64,000 bases of DNA from Jatrophihabitans sp. (GTDB lineage: Bacteria > Actinomycetota > Actinomycetes > Mycobacteriales > Jatrophihabitantaceae), in assembly GCA_036399055.1 (NCBI GenBank), contig DASWNX010000018.1, positions 1 to 64,000 of the forward strand, written 5' to 3'. The notes beneath the pieces were generated by a model. That model was not told the DNA's origin. It ran no database searches and was given only the letters and a program-made list of their open reading frames with translations. Positions 1-11,609 of the stretch are shown piece after piece (the first letter of the stretch is position 1; each line of letters begins with the position of its first letter). Position numbers and translations under genes: made by a program.

Positions 1-1098
1 CTCGGCGAGCTGGCCGGACAGGAATCGGCGCTGCTGCTGGATTCCGGCGGGCGCTCGGAGCTGTCCGGCCGGCTCGCCGCCGAGCTGACCGGCGCGGGCC
101 CGCTGGAGGACTTGCTGGCCGGTGCCGGGGTGACCGACGTGCTGGTCAACGCCCCGGACCAGGTGTGGGTGGACCGGGGGACCGGGCTTGAGCGCGCGCC
201 GGTGCGGTTCGACTCCGACGCGGCCGTGCGTCGCCTGGCCACCCGGCTGGCGGCTCAGGCCGGCCGACGCCTGGATGACGCGGCGCCGTTCGCCGACGCT
301 GTGCTGCCGGACGGAACGCGGCTGCATGCCATCCTGCCGCCGCTGGTGGCCCATCCGACGCTGTCCTTGCGGGTGCTCGCTCGACGCAGGCTGACGATGG
401 GCGACCTGGTCGGGCTGGGCGCCATGCCTGCTGAGCTGGCCGAGCTGCTGGCCGCGCTGGTCCAGGCCAGGCTGACGCTGCTGATCAGCGGTGGCACGGG
501 AACGGGCAAGACGACCCTGCTGGCCGCGTTGCTGGCCACCGTGAGCCCGGTCGAGCGGATCATCACGATCGAGGACACCGCCGAACTCGGGGTGCGCCAT
601 CCGCACGTGGTCGCGCTGCTGGCCCGGTCTGCCAATGTCGAGGGCGCCGGCGCCGTCGAGCTGCGCGAGTTGGTGCGCCAGGCGCTACGGATGCGCGCGG
701 ACCGCCTGGTCGTCGGAGAGTTCCGAGGTGCTGAGATCGTCGAGCTGCTGGCCGCGCTCAACACCGGCCATGCCGGCGGGGCGGCCACCGTGCACGCCAA
801 CTCGGTCACCGACGTGATGGCGCGGCTGGTCGCTCTGGCTGCCCTCGGCGGCATGCCCGCGCAGGCGCTCGCGGCGCAGGCGGCGAGCGCGCTCGATGTG
901 CTGGTGCACATCCGCCGGGCCCGGGACGGGCTGCGCCGGGTCGAACAGGTGGCGCTGTGGCCGGCTGACTCCCTTGCCTGCGAGCCTGGTCTGGCCTGGA
1001 CCAGGACGGCGGGTGCGGGCCCGGCGGCCGGGGCGTTGCGGTCACTGCTCGAAGCCGCTGAGGTCGAGGTCCCCACCCTGCTGACGGGCGTGGGCTGA
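1..1098 (+). CDS. tadA: TadA-type secretion ATPase (5' end outside window)
   Basis: Hexameric ATPase of the GspE/VirB11 superfamily that powers assembly of Flp/Tad pili at the inner face of the membrane. The frame is open from base 1, so the start lies upstream of the window; the TTG at 112 is not a convincing start because family-like sequence continues before it. Visible signatures are a Walker A loop (GGTGTGKTTLL, near base 490), an Asp-box-like stretch (ITIEDTAELG), a Walker-B-like segment (DRLVVGEFRG) and a His box (ATVHANS). The stop overlaps the ATG of the tadB-like gene by one base (TGATG), so the two are probably translationally coupled. The helicase/secretion neighbourhood of actinobacteria has the same order. 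Confidence 0.93.
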   Translation, partial: LGELAGQESALLLDSGGRSELSGRLAAELTGAGPLEDLLAGAGVTDVLVNAPDQVWVDRGTGLERAPVRFDSDAAVRRLATRLAAQAGRRLDDAAPFADAVLPDGTRLHAILPPLVAHPTLSLRVLARRRLTMGDLVGLGAMPAELAELLAALVQARLTLLISGGTGTGKTTLLAALLATVSPVERIITIEDTAELGVRHPHVVALLARSANVEGAGAVELRELVRQALRMRADRLVVGEFRGAEIVELLAALNTGHAGGAATVHANSVTDVMARLVALAALGGMPAQALAAQAASALDVLVHIRRARDGLRRVEQVALWPADSLACEPGLAWTRTAGAGPAAGALRSLLEAAEVEVPTLLTGVG

Positions 1099-1934
1099 TG
1101 CCTGCGCTGACGCTGGCCCTGCTCGGCGCCGGCCTGTTGGCCGCACCTGCCCCGGCGCTGGCCCAGCGCCGGCTGGAGTGGCTGATCGCCGGCAGAGGCA
1201 GCAACCCAGCGCCCCGCCGGGCACGTCGGCTGCCACAGCGGGCGCGGCAGGCGCTGACGGACGGCTGGCTCGGCGGCGCGGTTGCCGGCTCGCTGGCTGG
1301 CGTGACTGCGGCGGTCACCGCCGGCCCCGTTCCCGGCCTGCTGGCGGCGATCACCTGCTGGGTGCTGCTCAGGTGCCTCCGGCTGCTCTCGGCCGAGCGC
1401 GACGGCGAACGGCGCCGAGCCGAGCTGGCCGCCGCTGTCGGCGCCCTGCAGGACGAGTACGCCGCCGGAGCGACGGTCGCCGCGGCGTTCAGCGCTGCAG
1501 CCACGGCCTCGGGACGGTTCGCAGCCGTGCTCGCTCGCGCCGCGACGCTGGCCGATGATGGCAGTGAGGTCGCTGCCGCGCTGCGGACCGACGCCACGCT
1601 GGCCTCGCTGGCGGTGGCCTGCGCCGCAGCGGCCAGCAGCGGAGCCCCGCTGAGCCAGCCGTTGGCCGGCGTGCAAGCCGACCTGGCCGCCGATCAGCGG
1701 ACCTACCGAGCGGTCCGGACGGCGCTGGCCGGACCGCGCAGTTCGGCATTGTTGCTGGCCGGCCTCCCGCTCATCGGCGTCGCGATGGGCGCTGCCATGG
1801 GCGCCCATCCCGAGCGGGTGCTGCTGCACACCACCGCCGGCCTGGGCGCGCTCGTCGCCGGAGTGGTGCTCGACCTGACGGGCATGGCGTGGACGCTGGC
1901 GCTCAGCCGGCGTGCCCTGCGGGCGTTGGGATGA
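1098..1934 (+). CDS. TadB-like type II secretion F-domain membrane protein
   Basis: Inner-membrane platform protein of the Tad pilus (T2SF family) that works with TadA and TadC. It is 278 residues and Ala/Leu rich. An N-terminal hydrophobic segment is followed by a pair of helices near residues 58-90, a cytoplasmic helical region with charged Arg/Glu runs, and a C-terminal hydrophobic pair around residues 215-265. The ATG at 1098 shares a base with the TadA stop. The stop overlaps the next start as ATGA. Subfamily assignment (B versus C) rests on gene order and is less certain than membership of the F-domain family. Confidence 0.85.
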   Translation: MPALTLALLGAGLLAAPAPALAQRRLEWLIAGRGSNPAPRRARRLPQRARQALTDGWLGGAVAGSLAGVTAAVTAGPVPGLLAAITCWVLLRCLRLLSAERDGERRRAELAAAVGALQDEYAAGATVAAAFSAAATASGRFAAVLARAATLADDGSEVAAALRTDATLASLAVACAAAASSGAPLSQPLAGVQADLAADQRTYRAVRTALAGPRSSALLLAGLPLIGVAMGAAMGAHPERVLLHTTAGLGALVAGVVLDLTGMAWTLALSRRALRALG

Positions 1935-2581
1935 CTCCGCTCTCATGGCTGGCCCTGGCGGTGATGTGGGCAGTGCTGCGGCCCGGGCGCCCCGCGGCGA
2001 TGGCTCGGCATCGCGACCCAGGGGTTCGGAGCACGGCCGGGTCGCACGAGCGGCGGTCCGTCGGCTGGCTGACAGGCCGGCAGCCGAAGGACCGAGTGGC
2101 CGACCGCCCGCCCGACGCGCGCTCTGCGGCATTGGCGCTGGATCTGCTGGTGAGCGCGCTCACAGCCGGCGCGCCACCGGAGCTGGCTGTTGAGGGAGTC
2201 GTCGCGGCGGTGCGGCAGCACGGCACAGACAGCCTGCGGCGGGCTGTCGACCCGCTGGACAGGGTAGGCCGGCTGCTGCAGTTGGGCAGCGATCCGGCGG
2301 CCGCCTGGGCGACCCTGCACTCGGTTCCCGGTTACAGCCCGGTCGCTGACTGCGGCCGCCGGTGCGCCGCCAGCGGCGCCCGGCTGGCCAGCGGGTTGGC
2401 GGCGGTCGCCGTCGAGCTGCGTGCTCGGCATCAGGCCGATGCGCTGGCGCGAGCCGAGCGGGTCGGAGTGTGGTCGCTGCTGCCGCTAGGGCTCTGCTTC
2501 CTGCCAGCCTTCGTATGCCTCGGCGTGGTTCCGGTGTTGCTCGGCGTGGCAGGGCAGGTGCTCGGGGGCGTCCCTGGATAA
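1931..2581 (+). CDS. TadC-like type II secretion F-domain membrane protein
   Basis: Second platform subunit of the Tad pilus machine. I chose the ATG at 1931 because it overlaps the upstream stop (ATGA) and begins a hydrophobic N-terminal segment (MTPLSWLALAVMWAVL). Residues from about 70 to 190 carry the amphipathic T2SF-like helices (LALDLLVSALTAGAPPEL). A C-terminal hydrophobic segment (LLPLGLCFLPAFVCLG and onward) ends the protein, which is 216 residues. In related loci the pilin gene follows immediately; here it lies 3.7 kb downstream after unrelated genes. Confidence 0.85.
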   Translation: MTPLSWLALAVMWAVLRPGRPAAMARHRDPGVRSTAGSHERRSVGWLTGRQPKDRVADRPPDARSAALALDLLVSALTAGAPPELAVEGVVAAVRQHGTDSLRRAVDPLDRVGRLLQLGSDPAAAWATLHSVPGYSPVADCGRRCAASGARLASGLAAVAVELRARHQADALARAERVGVWSLLPLGLCFLPAFVCLGVVPVLLGVAGQVLGGVPG

Positions 2582-2732
2582 GAAGCTGAATCGGCCGGCC
2601 GACTGTCGCGCGCGCGAGGGTGCCTGTCTCGGCCGGCGCTCCGGCGCCGGGTCCCCTCAGCCGAGCTCGGGTCGGCCCTAGCCAGGACGTTGTGCTCTGG
2701 GACGAGGGCTGCGTGACCGACAAGCTGGTGTC

Positions 2733-3695
2733 ATGACGTACACCCTGGATCAACACGAGGCGCCTCACCCGTCGACGTCTGTGTGCTCGGTGCCACCCCG
2801 GCCCATCGAGGTCAGGGGTTTGAGCAAGCGGTATGGGCGAAAACTAGTCGTCGACAATCTTTCATTCACGGTGCGACCCGGGACGGTGACCGGGTTCTTG
2901 GGTCCCAACGGCGCAGGCAAATCGACCACGATGCGTCTCATCCTGGGGCTGGACCGGCCATCGAGTGGTCACTGCACGATCGGCGGGGTCGGCTACGCCA
3001 GTCTCATCCGGCCGTTACGCGTCGTCGGCGCGCTTCTCGACGCGGGTGCTGTCCATCCCGGGCGGTCAGCCTTTGACCATCTGCTTTACCTTGCCCAGAC
3101 CCAGGGGTTGCCCCGCCGGCGGGTCACAGAGGTTCTCGACCTGGTCGGTCTGGCCGACGCGGCCCACGAGAGGGCCGGGGGGTTTTCTCTCGGGATGGGC
3201 CAACGGCTCGGGCTGGCCGCTGCCCTGCTCGGTGATCCCCAGGTGCTCGTACTGGACGAACCGGTCAACGGACTCGATCCCGACGGCATCCTCTGGATCC
3301 GCGACCTACTCAGACGGCTCGCCTCCGAGGGCCGCACCGTCTTCGTGTCCAGTCACTTGATGAGCGAGATGGCCGTGACCGCCGATCATCTCGTTGTCAT
3401 CGCCCACGGCCGGCTGCTCGCCGCCTGCAGCACAGCCGAGTTCATCAGGGACGACACCCACCGCTCGGTCCTGGTCCGGTCATCGAATGGCCCAGCGCTG
3501 GGTGACCTGATCACCGCTGCCGGCGGGCAGGTCCATACCGAAGCCGACGGGGCGCTGCAGGTGAAATCCATGGACGCCGCCCGGGTGGGCGAGCTTGCCG
3601 CCCACGCCGGCCTGGTCCTGTCCGAACTGACGCCGCAGCTCGCCTCGCTCGAAGACGCGTTCATCGAACGCACTCATGCCACGAGTGTCCGATGA
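2733..3695 (+). CDS. ABC transporter ATP-binding protein
   Basis: Cytoplasmic ATPase of an ABC-2 type exporter. It carries Walker A (GPNGAGKST), a slightly unusual signature (FSLGMGQRLGLAAALL), Walker B plus catalytic Glu (VLVLDEPVNGLDPDG) and the H-loop (VSSHLMSEM). The 320-residue length, with an extra C-terminal domain, is typical of the CcmA/bacitracin-exporter-like group. It begins 150 bases after the tadC-like gene and is followed by its membrane partner with an ATGA overlap. The substrate cannot be inferred. It appears to be inserted into the pilus locus. Confidence 0.92.
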   Translation: MTYTLDQHEAPHPSTSVCSVPPRPIEVRGLSKRYGRKLVVDNLSFTVRPGTVTGFLGPNGAGKSTTMRLILGLDRPSSGHCTIGGVGYASLIRPLRVVGALLDAGAVHPGRSAFDHLLYLAQTQGLPRRRVTEVLDLVGLADAAHERAGGFSLGMGQRLGLAAALLGDPQVLVLDEPVNGLDPDGILWIRDLLRRLASEGRTVFVSSHLMSEMAVTADHLVVIAHGRLLAACSTAEFIRDDTHRSVLVRSSNGPALGDLITAAGGQVHTEADGALQVKSMDAARVGELAAHAGLVLSELTPQLASLEDAFIERTHATSVR

Positions 3696-4540
3696 GCACC
3701 GTCAGCCTGGGCACCGAGCGCGGAACGTCGCAAGAAACGGGCCGGTCGACCCGCCGGGGCGCCACCGCCGGTGTGGTGCTGTCGGAATGGACGAAGCTGC
3801 GTTCGTTGCGATCGACCCGGTGGGCGTTGTCGCTGCTCGTCCTGCTGACGTTGGGGTTCACCGCGCTGTTGCTCGGGCTGACGATGGCGCAGTGGGACAC
3901 CGCCACCGCCGCTCAACGACAATCGCTGACGTCTGATCCGGGCCGGGCCATCCTCGGTTCCGGCTTCCAGTTCAGTCAACTCGCGGTGTGCATTCTGGGC
4001 GTACTCCTCGTCACCGGCGAGTATGGCAGCGGCACCATCCGGGCCAGCCTGCTCGCCGTTCCGAAACGCACCCCGATGCTGGTCGCGAAGGCCGGAGTTT
4101 TCGCGGCCGTAGTGTTTTTAGTCGGCGAGATCGCTGCCTTTCCCTCGTTTTTTCTCGGCCAGGCGATTATCAGAAGCCGGATCGCAATCTCCCTCAGTGA
4201 TCCGGGTGTGCTGCGGGCGGTGATCGGCGGCGGCCTGTACCTGTCCCTGCTCGGCACGTTCGCGATCGCGATCGGCACCTTGGTCCGTCACACCGCAGCA
4301 GGGGTCACCGGCGTCATCGGCTTCGTGCTGATCCTTGCCCCGCTGACCCAACTGTTGCCCGGCGATATAGGCAGATACGTACACGCCTACATGCCCTCCG
4401 AAGCCGGCAGCCTCATCGCCTCCCCGCACCGCGTCTCCGGAGGCGTGCTGTCACCATGGCAGGGCCTCGGGGTGTTTTGCCTCTGGACCCTCGCCCTGCT
4501 ACTGGCTGCTACGTTTTCGTTGAAGCGCCGCGACGCCTGA
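3692..4540 (+). CDS. ABC-2 type transporter permease
   Basis: Membrane subunit paired with the preceding ATPase; the genes overlap by four bases. After a hydrophilic N-terminus of about 35 residues there are roughly six hydrophobic segments (for example LSLLVLLTLGFTALLLGLTM, VFAAVVFLVGEIAAFPSFFL and LGVFCLWTLALLLAATFSL). It is 282 residues and ends in a short basic tail (LKRRDA), a common ABC-2 architecture. It contains the family-like ITGEYGSGTIRASL type motif (TGEYGSGTIR). Substrate unknown. Confidence 0.9.
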   Translation: MSTVSLGTERGTSQETGRSTRRGATAGVVLSEWTKLRSLRSTRWALSLLVLLTLGFTALLLGLTMAQWDTATAAQRQSLTSDPGRAILGSGFQFSQLAVCILGVLLVTGEYGSGTIRASLLAVPKRTPMLVAKAGVFAAVVFLVGEIAAFPSFFLGQAIIRSRIAISLSDPGVLRAVIGGGLYLSLLGTFAIAIGTLVRHTAAGVTGVIGFVLILAPLTQLLPGDIGRYVHAYMPSEAGSLIASPHRVSGGVLSPWQGLGVFCLWTLALLLAATFSLKRRDA

Positions 4541-4667
4541 CCCGAGGGCGCACACCCTCTGAAGGCGAGCGAGGGCCGGTCCAGGCCGACGTGATCAGTG
4601 CAATTGAGGCCGGAGTGAGATCCCAGCTACCGTGGGCAGACGTGGCGTATCACAGGCGGGGGCTCTA

Positions 4668-5054
4668 GTGGCTGGCAAGACTGGCGGGGACGGCGCCCGG
4701 CAAGATCAGGCAGCCGAGGACCGAGACAGAGCCGCCAACCGCCGAGACGACGCGGCCTACCAGCGCGACCGGACAGCCGAGCAGCGTGATCACGGCGCCG
4801 TCCTCCGCGATGACGAAGCAGCCGATCGTGATAGGGCGGCCGAGGAGTCCGAGCGACTTCTTGGATCCGCGGTCAGCGCGGACACGCTGCGCCGATCCGC
4901 CTCGGGGCGGAAAGAGGCTGCGACCGATCGGCGCAGCGCTCGAGGGGATCGCAGGGCCGGAGCTCTCGAACGCACCAATGCAGAACGCGACCGTCACAGC
5001 GCGCTTACCGATCGCGCTGCATCCGAGCGCGAACGTGAAGCCCCGAGCCAGTGA
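4668..5054 (+). CDS. Highly charged Asp/Arg/Ala repeat protein
   Basis: Short soluble protein made of DRDRAA, RDDAA and RDRAAEE-like units, expected to form a long alpha-helix or coiled coil. Similar repeats occur in actinobacterial proteins of unknown role, sometimes fused to GGDEF domains, but no such domain is present here. I take the GTG at 4668 as start (128 residues); an in-frame GTG at 4632 is the alternative. Neither has a strong ribosome-binding site. Function unknown. Confidence 0.6.
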   Translation: MAGKTGGDGARQDQAAEDRDRAANRRDDAAYQRDRTAEQRDHGAVLRDDEAADRDRAAEESERLLGSAVSADTLRRSASGRKEAATDRRSARGDRRAGALERTNAERDRHSALTDRAASEREREAPSQ

Positions 5055-5169
5055 CATCCCGGACCCGCGTCGCAACGTCAGAACCGAAATCCCGCGTTGA
5101 CCGCTAGTTCCAGCCACGCGAGGACGTTCGGCACTACCCATCATCGGTGGACCGATACCACGATGAACT

Positions 5170-5850
5170 ATGACGACTGGCGCCCCTGCCGCGGTGTCCC
5201 TGCCCACGGCCTCTCGCTCCACCGCCCTGCCCGGCGTACTGCTCTTCGCCGGCGCCGCGGCGGTGCTGATGGGCATAATCACCGCCGAAGCCCTCTACCC
5301 GGTGACCGTCCACTACAACACCCACACAAGCAGCGTCAGCGATCTCGCGGCGATGCGACCGGACAACGTCGTACGGCAACCGTCGGCGATGGTCTTCAAC
5401 GCCACCATGGTGCTGGCGGGACTGGCCTTCGCAGTCTCGGTGCATCTCCTTCAGCAAGAGGGCCACGGGAGAAGGCTGACGATACCGCTGGCATTTCTCG
5501 GATTGGGAATGATCGGTGTGGGATTAGTCCCCGGCAATCACCTCGCGCTGCACACGCTGTTCGCCATGATCGCTTTTGTGTCAGGTGGTGTCGGAGCGTT
5601 ACTCACCGCCAAGTCGCACGCCGGGCCGCTTCGCGTCATCTTCCGATGCCTCGGCATCGTCTCCCTCACCTCTCTGGCGGTTGGAACGTTTCTCATCGAG
5701 TGGGCGCCGGTGGCCCGATTGGGGGAGGGAGGCGCTGAGCGATGGGTCATCTACCCCGTCATCTTGTGGGTGATCGCGCTCAGTGTCGTGCTCTTGACCG
5801 CCAACGAACGTGACGCCGGTGAGATACCCCGGATGCGATCCCAGGGCTGA
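5170..5850 (+). CDS. DUF998-like membrane protein
   Basis: Predicted integral membrane protein of 226 residues with about six hydrophobic segments (for example GVLLFAGAAAVLMGIITA, AMVFNATMVLAGLAFAVSV and VIYPVILWVIALSVVLLT). The spacing and the loop HTSSVSDLAA resemble the DUF998 family, whose function is not established. No obvious Shine-Dalgarno sequence precedes the ATG at 5170. It is the last gene of the segment that separates tadC from the pilin. Confidence 0.75.
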   Translation: MTTGAPAAVSLPTASRSTALPGVLLFAGAAAVLMGIITAEALYPVTVHYNTHTSSVSDLAAMRPDNVVRQPSAMVFNATMVLAGLAFAVSVHLLQQEGHGRRLTIPLAFLGLGMIGVGLVPGNHLALHTLFAMIAFVSGGVGALLTAKSHAGPLRVIFRCLGIVSLTSLAVGTFLIEWAPVARLGEGGAERWVIYPVILWVIALSVVLLTANERDAGEIPRMRSQG

Positions 5851-6285
5851 GTGAGCGGGCCGAGCATTAGGCCGAGATCGCCGTGACTTGTTCGGCTCCA
5901 GCCCGGATGCCACGCAGGATCATCCCCTAGCTCAGGACGAAGCCGACTCTCGGCAAATTTGACTAGCAAGGGCCCCACCGTCGCGTGTGCCGACGCCGTT
6001 CGCGCGCGAGGAGGCGGCGTCCTGCCATCGGCGTTCACGCTGAGCACGAACGCCGACGGTGAACTCGTACGGCTAGGCGCCATTCACGCGCCTGTGGGCC
6101 CCCACCCACGGTCGTAACTTGTCGGAGGTACCCCGTGCGAGAGCGCAGGGGTGCCCGCGGTCGCGGCGGTTGCCCACAGGCTGATGTGTCATCCACATCC
6201 GAAACCGAGACGCCGACATGGCCGGCGCGGGCTGCCAGGCTCGAAACGTGCCTCAGGTTGGGACACACCGTCGAAGGAGTTGAGC
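5851..6285. other. Non-coding gap before the pilin gene
   Basis: No convincing gene on either strand; the open frames here have no family-like sequence and overlap one another. It ends with a good ribosome-binding site (GAAGGAG) for the pilin at 6286, so the pilin promoter should lie in the right half, but I see no confident -35/-10 pair. Confidence 0.5.
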
Positions 6286-6501
6286 ATGGGCGCTGTGGAC
6301 AGAATTTACCGGCGATACAAACGGGCAGTGGCGCGGCGGCTGGAAGACGGCGCCGAGGCCGGTATGACAACCGCGGAATACGCGGTCGGCACGGTGGCTG
6401 CGGTGGCCTTCGCGGCGGTCCTGCTCAAGGTGGTGCGCAGCTCAGCAGTGCAGGCCGCGCTGTCGCACATCCTCACCTCGGCGCTGAACGTCTCGCTGTG
6501 A
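6286..6501 (+). CDS. Flp-type pilin (DUF4244-like)
   Basis: Small 71-residue structural pilin precursor. The N-terminal leader is basic (residues 1-26) and ends in Gly. The mature start MTTAEYAVGT has Glu at +5, the hallmark of type IV prepilin processing. A hydrophobic helix (VAAVAFAAVLLKVV) follows and forms the fibre core. The ATG has a GAAGGAG ribosome-binding site seven bases upstream. It corresponds to the DUF4244 member of actinobacterial Tad loci and is followed by the TadE-like gene with a GTGA overlap. Confidence 0.9.
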   Translation: MGAVDRIYRRYKRAVARRLEDGAEAGMTTAEYAVGTVAAVAFAAVLLKVVRSSAVQAALSHILTSALNVSL

Positions 6502-6866
6502 TCGGCAGGCGGCAGATGCGGGCCAGTTCCGACGCGGGCATGGTGACCGCCGAGACCGCGATGAGTTTGCCGGTGCTGCTCATGCTGACGCTGGCGGGGG
6601 TCGCCGCGGTCAGCGTCGGCCAGGCTCGGATGCGCTGCGTCGACGCAGCCAGTGAGGCGGCCAAGGCGATCGCCCGGGGCGACCCGGGTTCGGCCGCCGA
6701 GCGAGCCCGGTCAGCGGCCGGCCGGCCGGTGACGCTGAGCACCACCGCAGGGGCCCTCGACACCACGGTGACGGTGCGGCTGACGCTGCGCCCGGTGAGC
6801 TGGCTGCCGCCGGTGGCCATCACCGAGACCGCGGTGGCAGCCACCGAGCCCGGGGTAGCCCCGTGA
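6498..6866 (+). CDS. TadE-like minor pseudopilin
   Basis: TadE-family protein predicted to join the Flp pilus. Near the N-terminus, GMVTAETAMSLPVLLMLTLAGVA gives a Gly-Met cleavage-like site, Glu at +5 and a hydrophobic helix. I use the GTG at 6498, which overlaps the pilin stop (GTGA) as at other junctions in this operon; ATG 6516 is an equally possible start. The periplasmic part is short and Ala/Thr rich. Confidence 0.85.
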   Translation: MIGRRQMRASSDAGMVTAETAMSLPVLLMLTLAGVAAVSVGQARMRCVDAASEAAKAIARGDPGSAAERARSAAGRPVTLSTTAGALDTTVTVRLTLRPVSWLPPVAITETAVAATEPGVAP

Positions 6867-7294
6867 GCTGCCGGTCAGACCGCGGGGCTGCCACCGTCTG
6901 GGTGCTCGGCTTCAGCTCGGTGATCCTCATCCTTGCCTTGGTGGCGGCAGCCCGCGGATCGGCCGTGCTGGCGCGGCACCGGTTGGAAGGGGCGGCAGAT
7001 CTGGCGGCGCTGGCCGCGGCTCACCAGATCGGCCGGGTGGAGCAGCCGTGCGCGACCGCGGCCCGGGTCGCCGCGGCCAATGCCGCGGTCCTGGTGTCGT
7101 GCTCTGCCCGGCTGGACGCCTCCGGGCGCAGTGGCAGTGTCGCGGTGCGACTCAGCCGCCTGGTCTCCTTTCCACTGCTGGGCGCCCGGACGGTGTCCTC
7201 GCGATCCCGGGCCGGACGCCAACCCTGGCAGGGTAGGTCGGCAGCCACGGTCCGGCCGGCGCGAGCCGAGGGTGACGGCGAGGGTACGTGGTGA
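6863..7294 (+). CDS. TadE/TadG-like secreted pilus-locus protein
   Basis: The last gene of the pilus operon, 143 residues. It begins with GAATVWVLGFSSVILILALV, a prepilin-like hydrophobic segment, followed by LEGAADLAALAAA, a motif shared with TadG-like and Rv3654c-like proteins. The GTG start overlaps the upstream stop (GTGA). The C-terminal 30 residues are basic and low in predicted structure. It converges with the monooxygenase gene on the opposite strand. Confidence 0.85.
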   Translation: MSCRSDRGAATVWVLGFSSVILILALVAAARGSAVLARHRLEGAADLAALAAAHQIGRVEQPCATAARVAAANAAVLVSCSARLDASGRSGSVAVRLSRLVSFPLLGARTVSSRSRAGRQPWQGRSAATVRPARAEGDGEGTW

Positions 7295-7320
7295 GCCGCG
7301 CGTCGGCCGAGGCACTCGGC

Positions 7321-9759
<2,439 letters not shown>

Positions 9760-9841
9760 GCGTCGTCGTTCCTTCCTGCGCTCGAGCGCCGTGCCAGCCG
9801 GACGCTGTTTGCCGGCTGGCACGGCCGATTCGGGGAGCGCG

Positions 9842-11458
9842 TCAGCGCGCGGCTTCGGACTGACGAAGCCGGAAGCGCTGAACCTTGCCGGTAGAGGTGC
9901 GCGGCAGCGCCGCGGCGAACTCGATGGAGCGTGGGTACTTGTAGGGCGCGATCGTCTGCTTGGTGAAGTCCTGCAGCTCGGTGACCTTCATCGCGTCCTG
10001 GGCGGCGCCCTCGCGCAGGACCACGACGGCGTGCACGGTCGAGCCGCGTTCGGCGTCAGGCCGGCCCACCACCGCGCACTCCACCACGTCCGGGTGCTGC
10101 TCCAGGGCCCGCTCGACCTCGGGCGCGGCGATGTTGTACCCCGAGGAGACGATCATGTCGTCACTGCGGGCCTGGTACCAGAAGTAGCCGTCAGCGTCGC
10201 GGATGTAGGTGTCGCCGGTGACGTTCCACCGGTGCTGGACGTAGACCGCCTGCCGCGGGTCGGCCAGGTAACGGCAGCCGGTCGGCCCTACGACGGCCAA
10301 CCGGCCGGCAGTGCCGTCCGGCGCCGGGTTGCCCTCGGCGTCGAGCACCGCCGCGGTGTAGCCCGGCACCGCCTTGCCGGTCGCGCCCGGGCGGATGTCG
10401 CCGTCGGCCGCCGAGATGAACACGTGCAGCATCTCGGTGCTGCCGATGCCGTCGATGAGCTCGATGCCGGTCTTGTCGCGCAGTTCCTGCCACACCGGCT
10501 GGGGGAGGTGCTCGCCGGCCGACACCGCGCGCCGCACGCTGGCCAGCCGGTGCTGCTGCCCGGCTCGCAGGATCGCCCGGTAGGCAGTCGGCGCGGTGAA
10601 CAGCACGCTCGCGCCGAAGCGTTCGACGGCCTCGGCGAGCTCGGTGGGGGTGGCCCGTTCGATCAGCAGCGTCGAGGCCCCGATCCGCAGCGGGAACACC
10701 AGCAGGCCGCCGAGGCCGAAGGTGAAGGCCAGCGGCGGCGTGCCGGTGAAGACGTCGTCGGGCCGGCCGGCCACGATGTGCTTGCCGAACGTGTCGGCGA
10801 TCGCCAGCACGTCGCGGTGAAAGTGCATCGTCGCCTTCGGGGTCCCGGTCGTGCCCGAGGTCGGCGCCAGCATCGCGACGTCGTCGGCCGCGGTGTCGAC
10901 GTTGGTGAAATCGGTCGGCTTGCCCGCGCATTTGCCGATCAGGTCCTCGGCGTCCCCGCCGCCGTACAGCAGCACCTGCATCTCGCCGGCCGCGGTCGCC
11001 AGATCGGTGGCGAACCGGTGATCGCACAGCGCCAGGTTGGCGCGGGTCAGCTCGATCAGCGGGGTGATCTCGCCGCTGCGCAGCATCGGCACAGTGGTCA
11101 CCACCACGCCGCCGGCCTTGAGCACCGCGAACCAGCAGGCCACCAGCCACGGGTTGTTCGGCCCGCGCAGCAGGACCCGATGGCCGGGCAGCAGGCCGGC
11201 GTCCGCACTGAGGTAATGGGCCAGTTGGTTGGCGCGGGCCAGCAGCTGGCCGTAGCTCCAGGACTCCTGCGCGCTGTGCAGGGCCGGACGGTCGGCGCCG
11301 TGCTGGGCCACCACCTCGTCGAGCAGCGCCGCGGCGCAGTTGAGCCGCTGCGGGTAACGCAGCTCCGGAAGCTCGAAGGAGAAGTCGGGCCACTGCTCCT
11401 GCGGCGGCAGGTTGTCCCGGCAGAACGAGTCAACGTGCGCTGACGGGGAGAGCTCCAT
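9842..11458 (-). CDS. Aryl-CoA ligase (benzoate/2-aminobenzoate-CoA ligase family)
   Basis: Activates an aromatic acid to its CoA thioester by way of an acyl-AMP. Motifs are the P-loop-like [11 protein letters not shown], the A5-like [10 protein letters not shown], the A7-like [11 protein letters not shown] and the C-terminal [12 protein letters not shown] with the catalytic Lys. Length is 538 residues, typical of the family. I chose ATG 11458 because AGAAGGAGG lies about eight bases upstream; the earlier GTG at 11479 lies before that site. Next to the monooxygenase-reductase, it probably supplies its CoA ester substrate. Confidence 0.9.
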   Translation of the reverse strand: MELSPSAHVDSFCRDNLPPQEQWPDFSFELPELRYPQRLNCAAALLDEVVAQHGADRPALHSAQESWSYGQLLARANQLAHYLSADAGLLPGHRVLLRGPNNPWLVACWFAVLKAGGVVVTTVPMLRSGEITPLIELTRANLALCDHRFATDLATAAGEMQVLLYGGGDAEDLIGKCAGKPTDFTNVDTAADDVAMLAPTSGTTGTPKATMHFHRDVLAIADTFGKHIVAGRPDDVFTGTPPLAFTFGLGGLLVFPLRIGASTLLIERATPTELAEAVERFGASVLFTAPTAYRAILRAGQQHRLASVRRAVSAGEHLPQPVWQELRDKTGIELIDGIGSTEMLHVFISAADGDIRPGATGKAVPGYTAAVLDAEGNPAPDGTAGRLAVVGPTGCRYLADPRQAVYVQHRWNVTGDTYIRDADGYFWYQARSDDMIVSSGYNIAAPEVERALEQHPDVVECAVVGRPDAERGSTVHAVVVLREGAAQDAMKVTELQDFTKQTIAPYKYPRSIEFAAALPRTSTGKVQRFRLRQSEAAR

Positions 11459-11491
11459 TGCGGTCGCCTCCTTCTCCACGGGGCCTTTGCC

Positions 11492-11519
11492 AGTATGCTC
11501 TAGTTGTGACGACAGTCAA
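11492..11519 (-). promoter_or_regulatory. Candidate sigma70-type promoter for ligase/monooxygenase operon
   Basis: On the minus strand, TTGACT (11519-11514) and CATACT (11497-11492) are separated by 16 bases and point at the ligase gene. They lie in the divergent gap with the PaaX-like regulator, where repression would be expected. Assigned by eye only. Confidence 0.4.
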
Positions 11520-11567
11520 GAACACGCGATACTTCGATATCGGCCGGATTGGCGACCGCGGGTTGCG

Positions 11568-11609
11568 ATGAGCAGCGACGCAAAGCTGATGAGCAGCGAC
11601 GCAAAGCCG
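11568..11609 (+). repeat. 21-bp tandem duplication at a start codon
   Basis: The unit ATGAGCAGCGACGCAAAGC plus two bases occurs twice head to tail, so two in-frame ATG codons are available and the protein begins MSSDAKLMSSDAKPK. Confidence 0.9.

Noticed and set aside
255..2132. 625-codon antisense frame across tadA/tadB
   Set aside because: Ser/Arg/Ala-rich translation with no motif; coding strand is established by TadA signatures.
11412..11567. N-terminal extension of the PaaX-like protein
   Set aside because: It overlaps the divergent ligase start and promoter and does not resemble PaaX.
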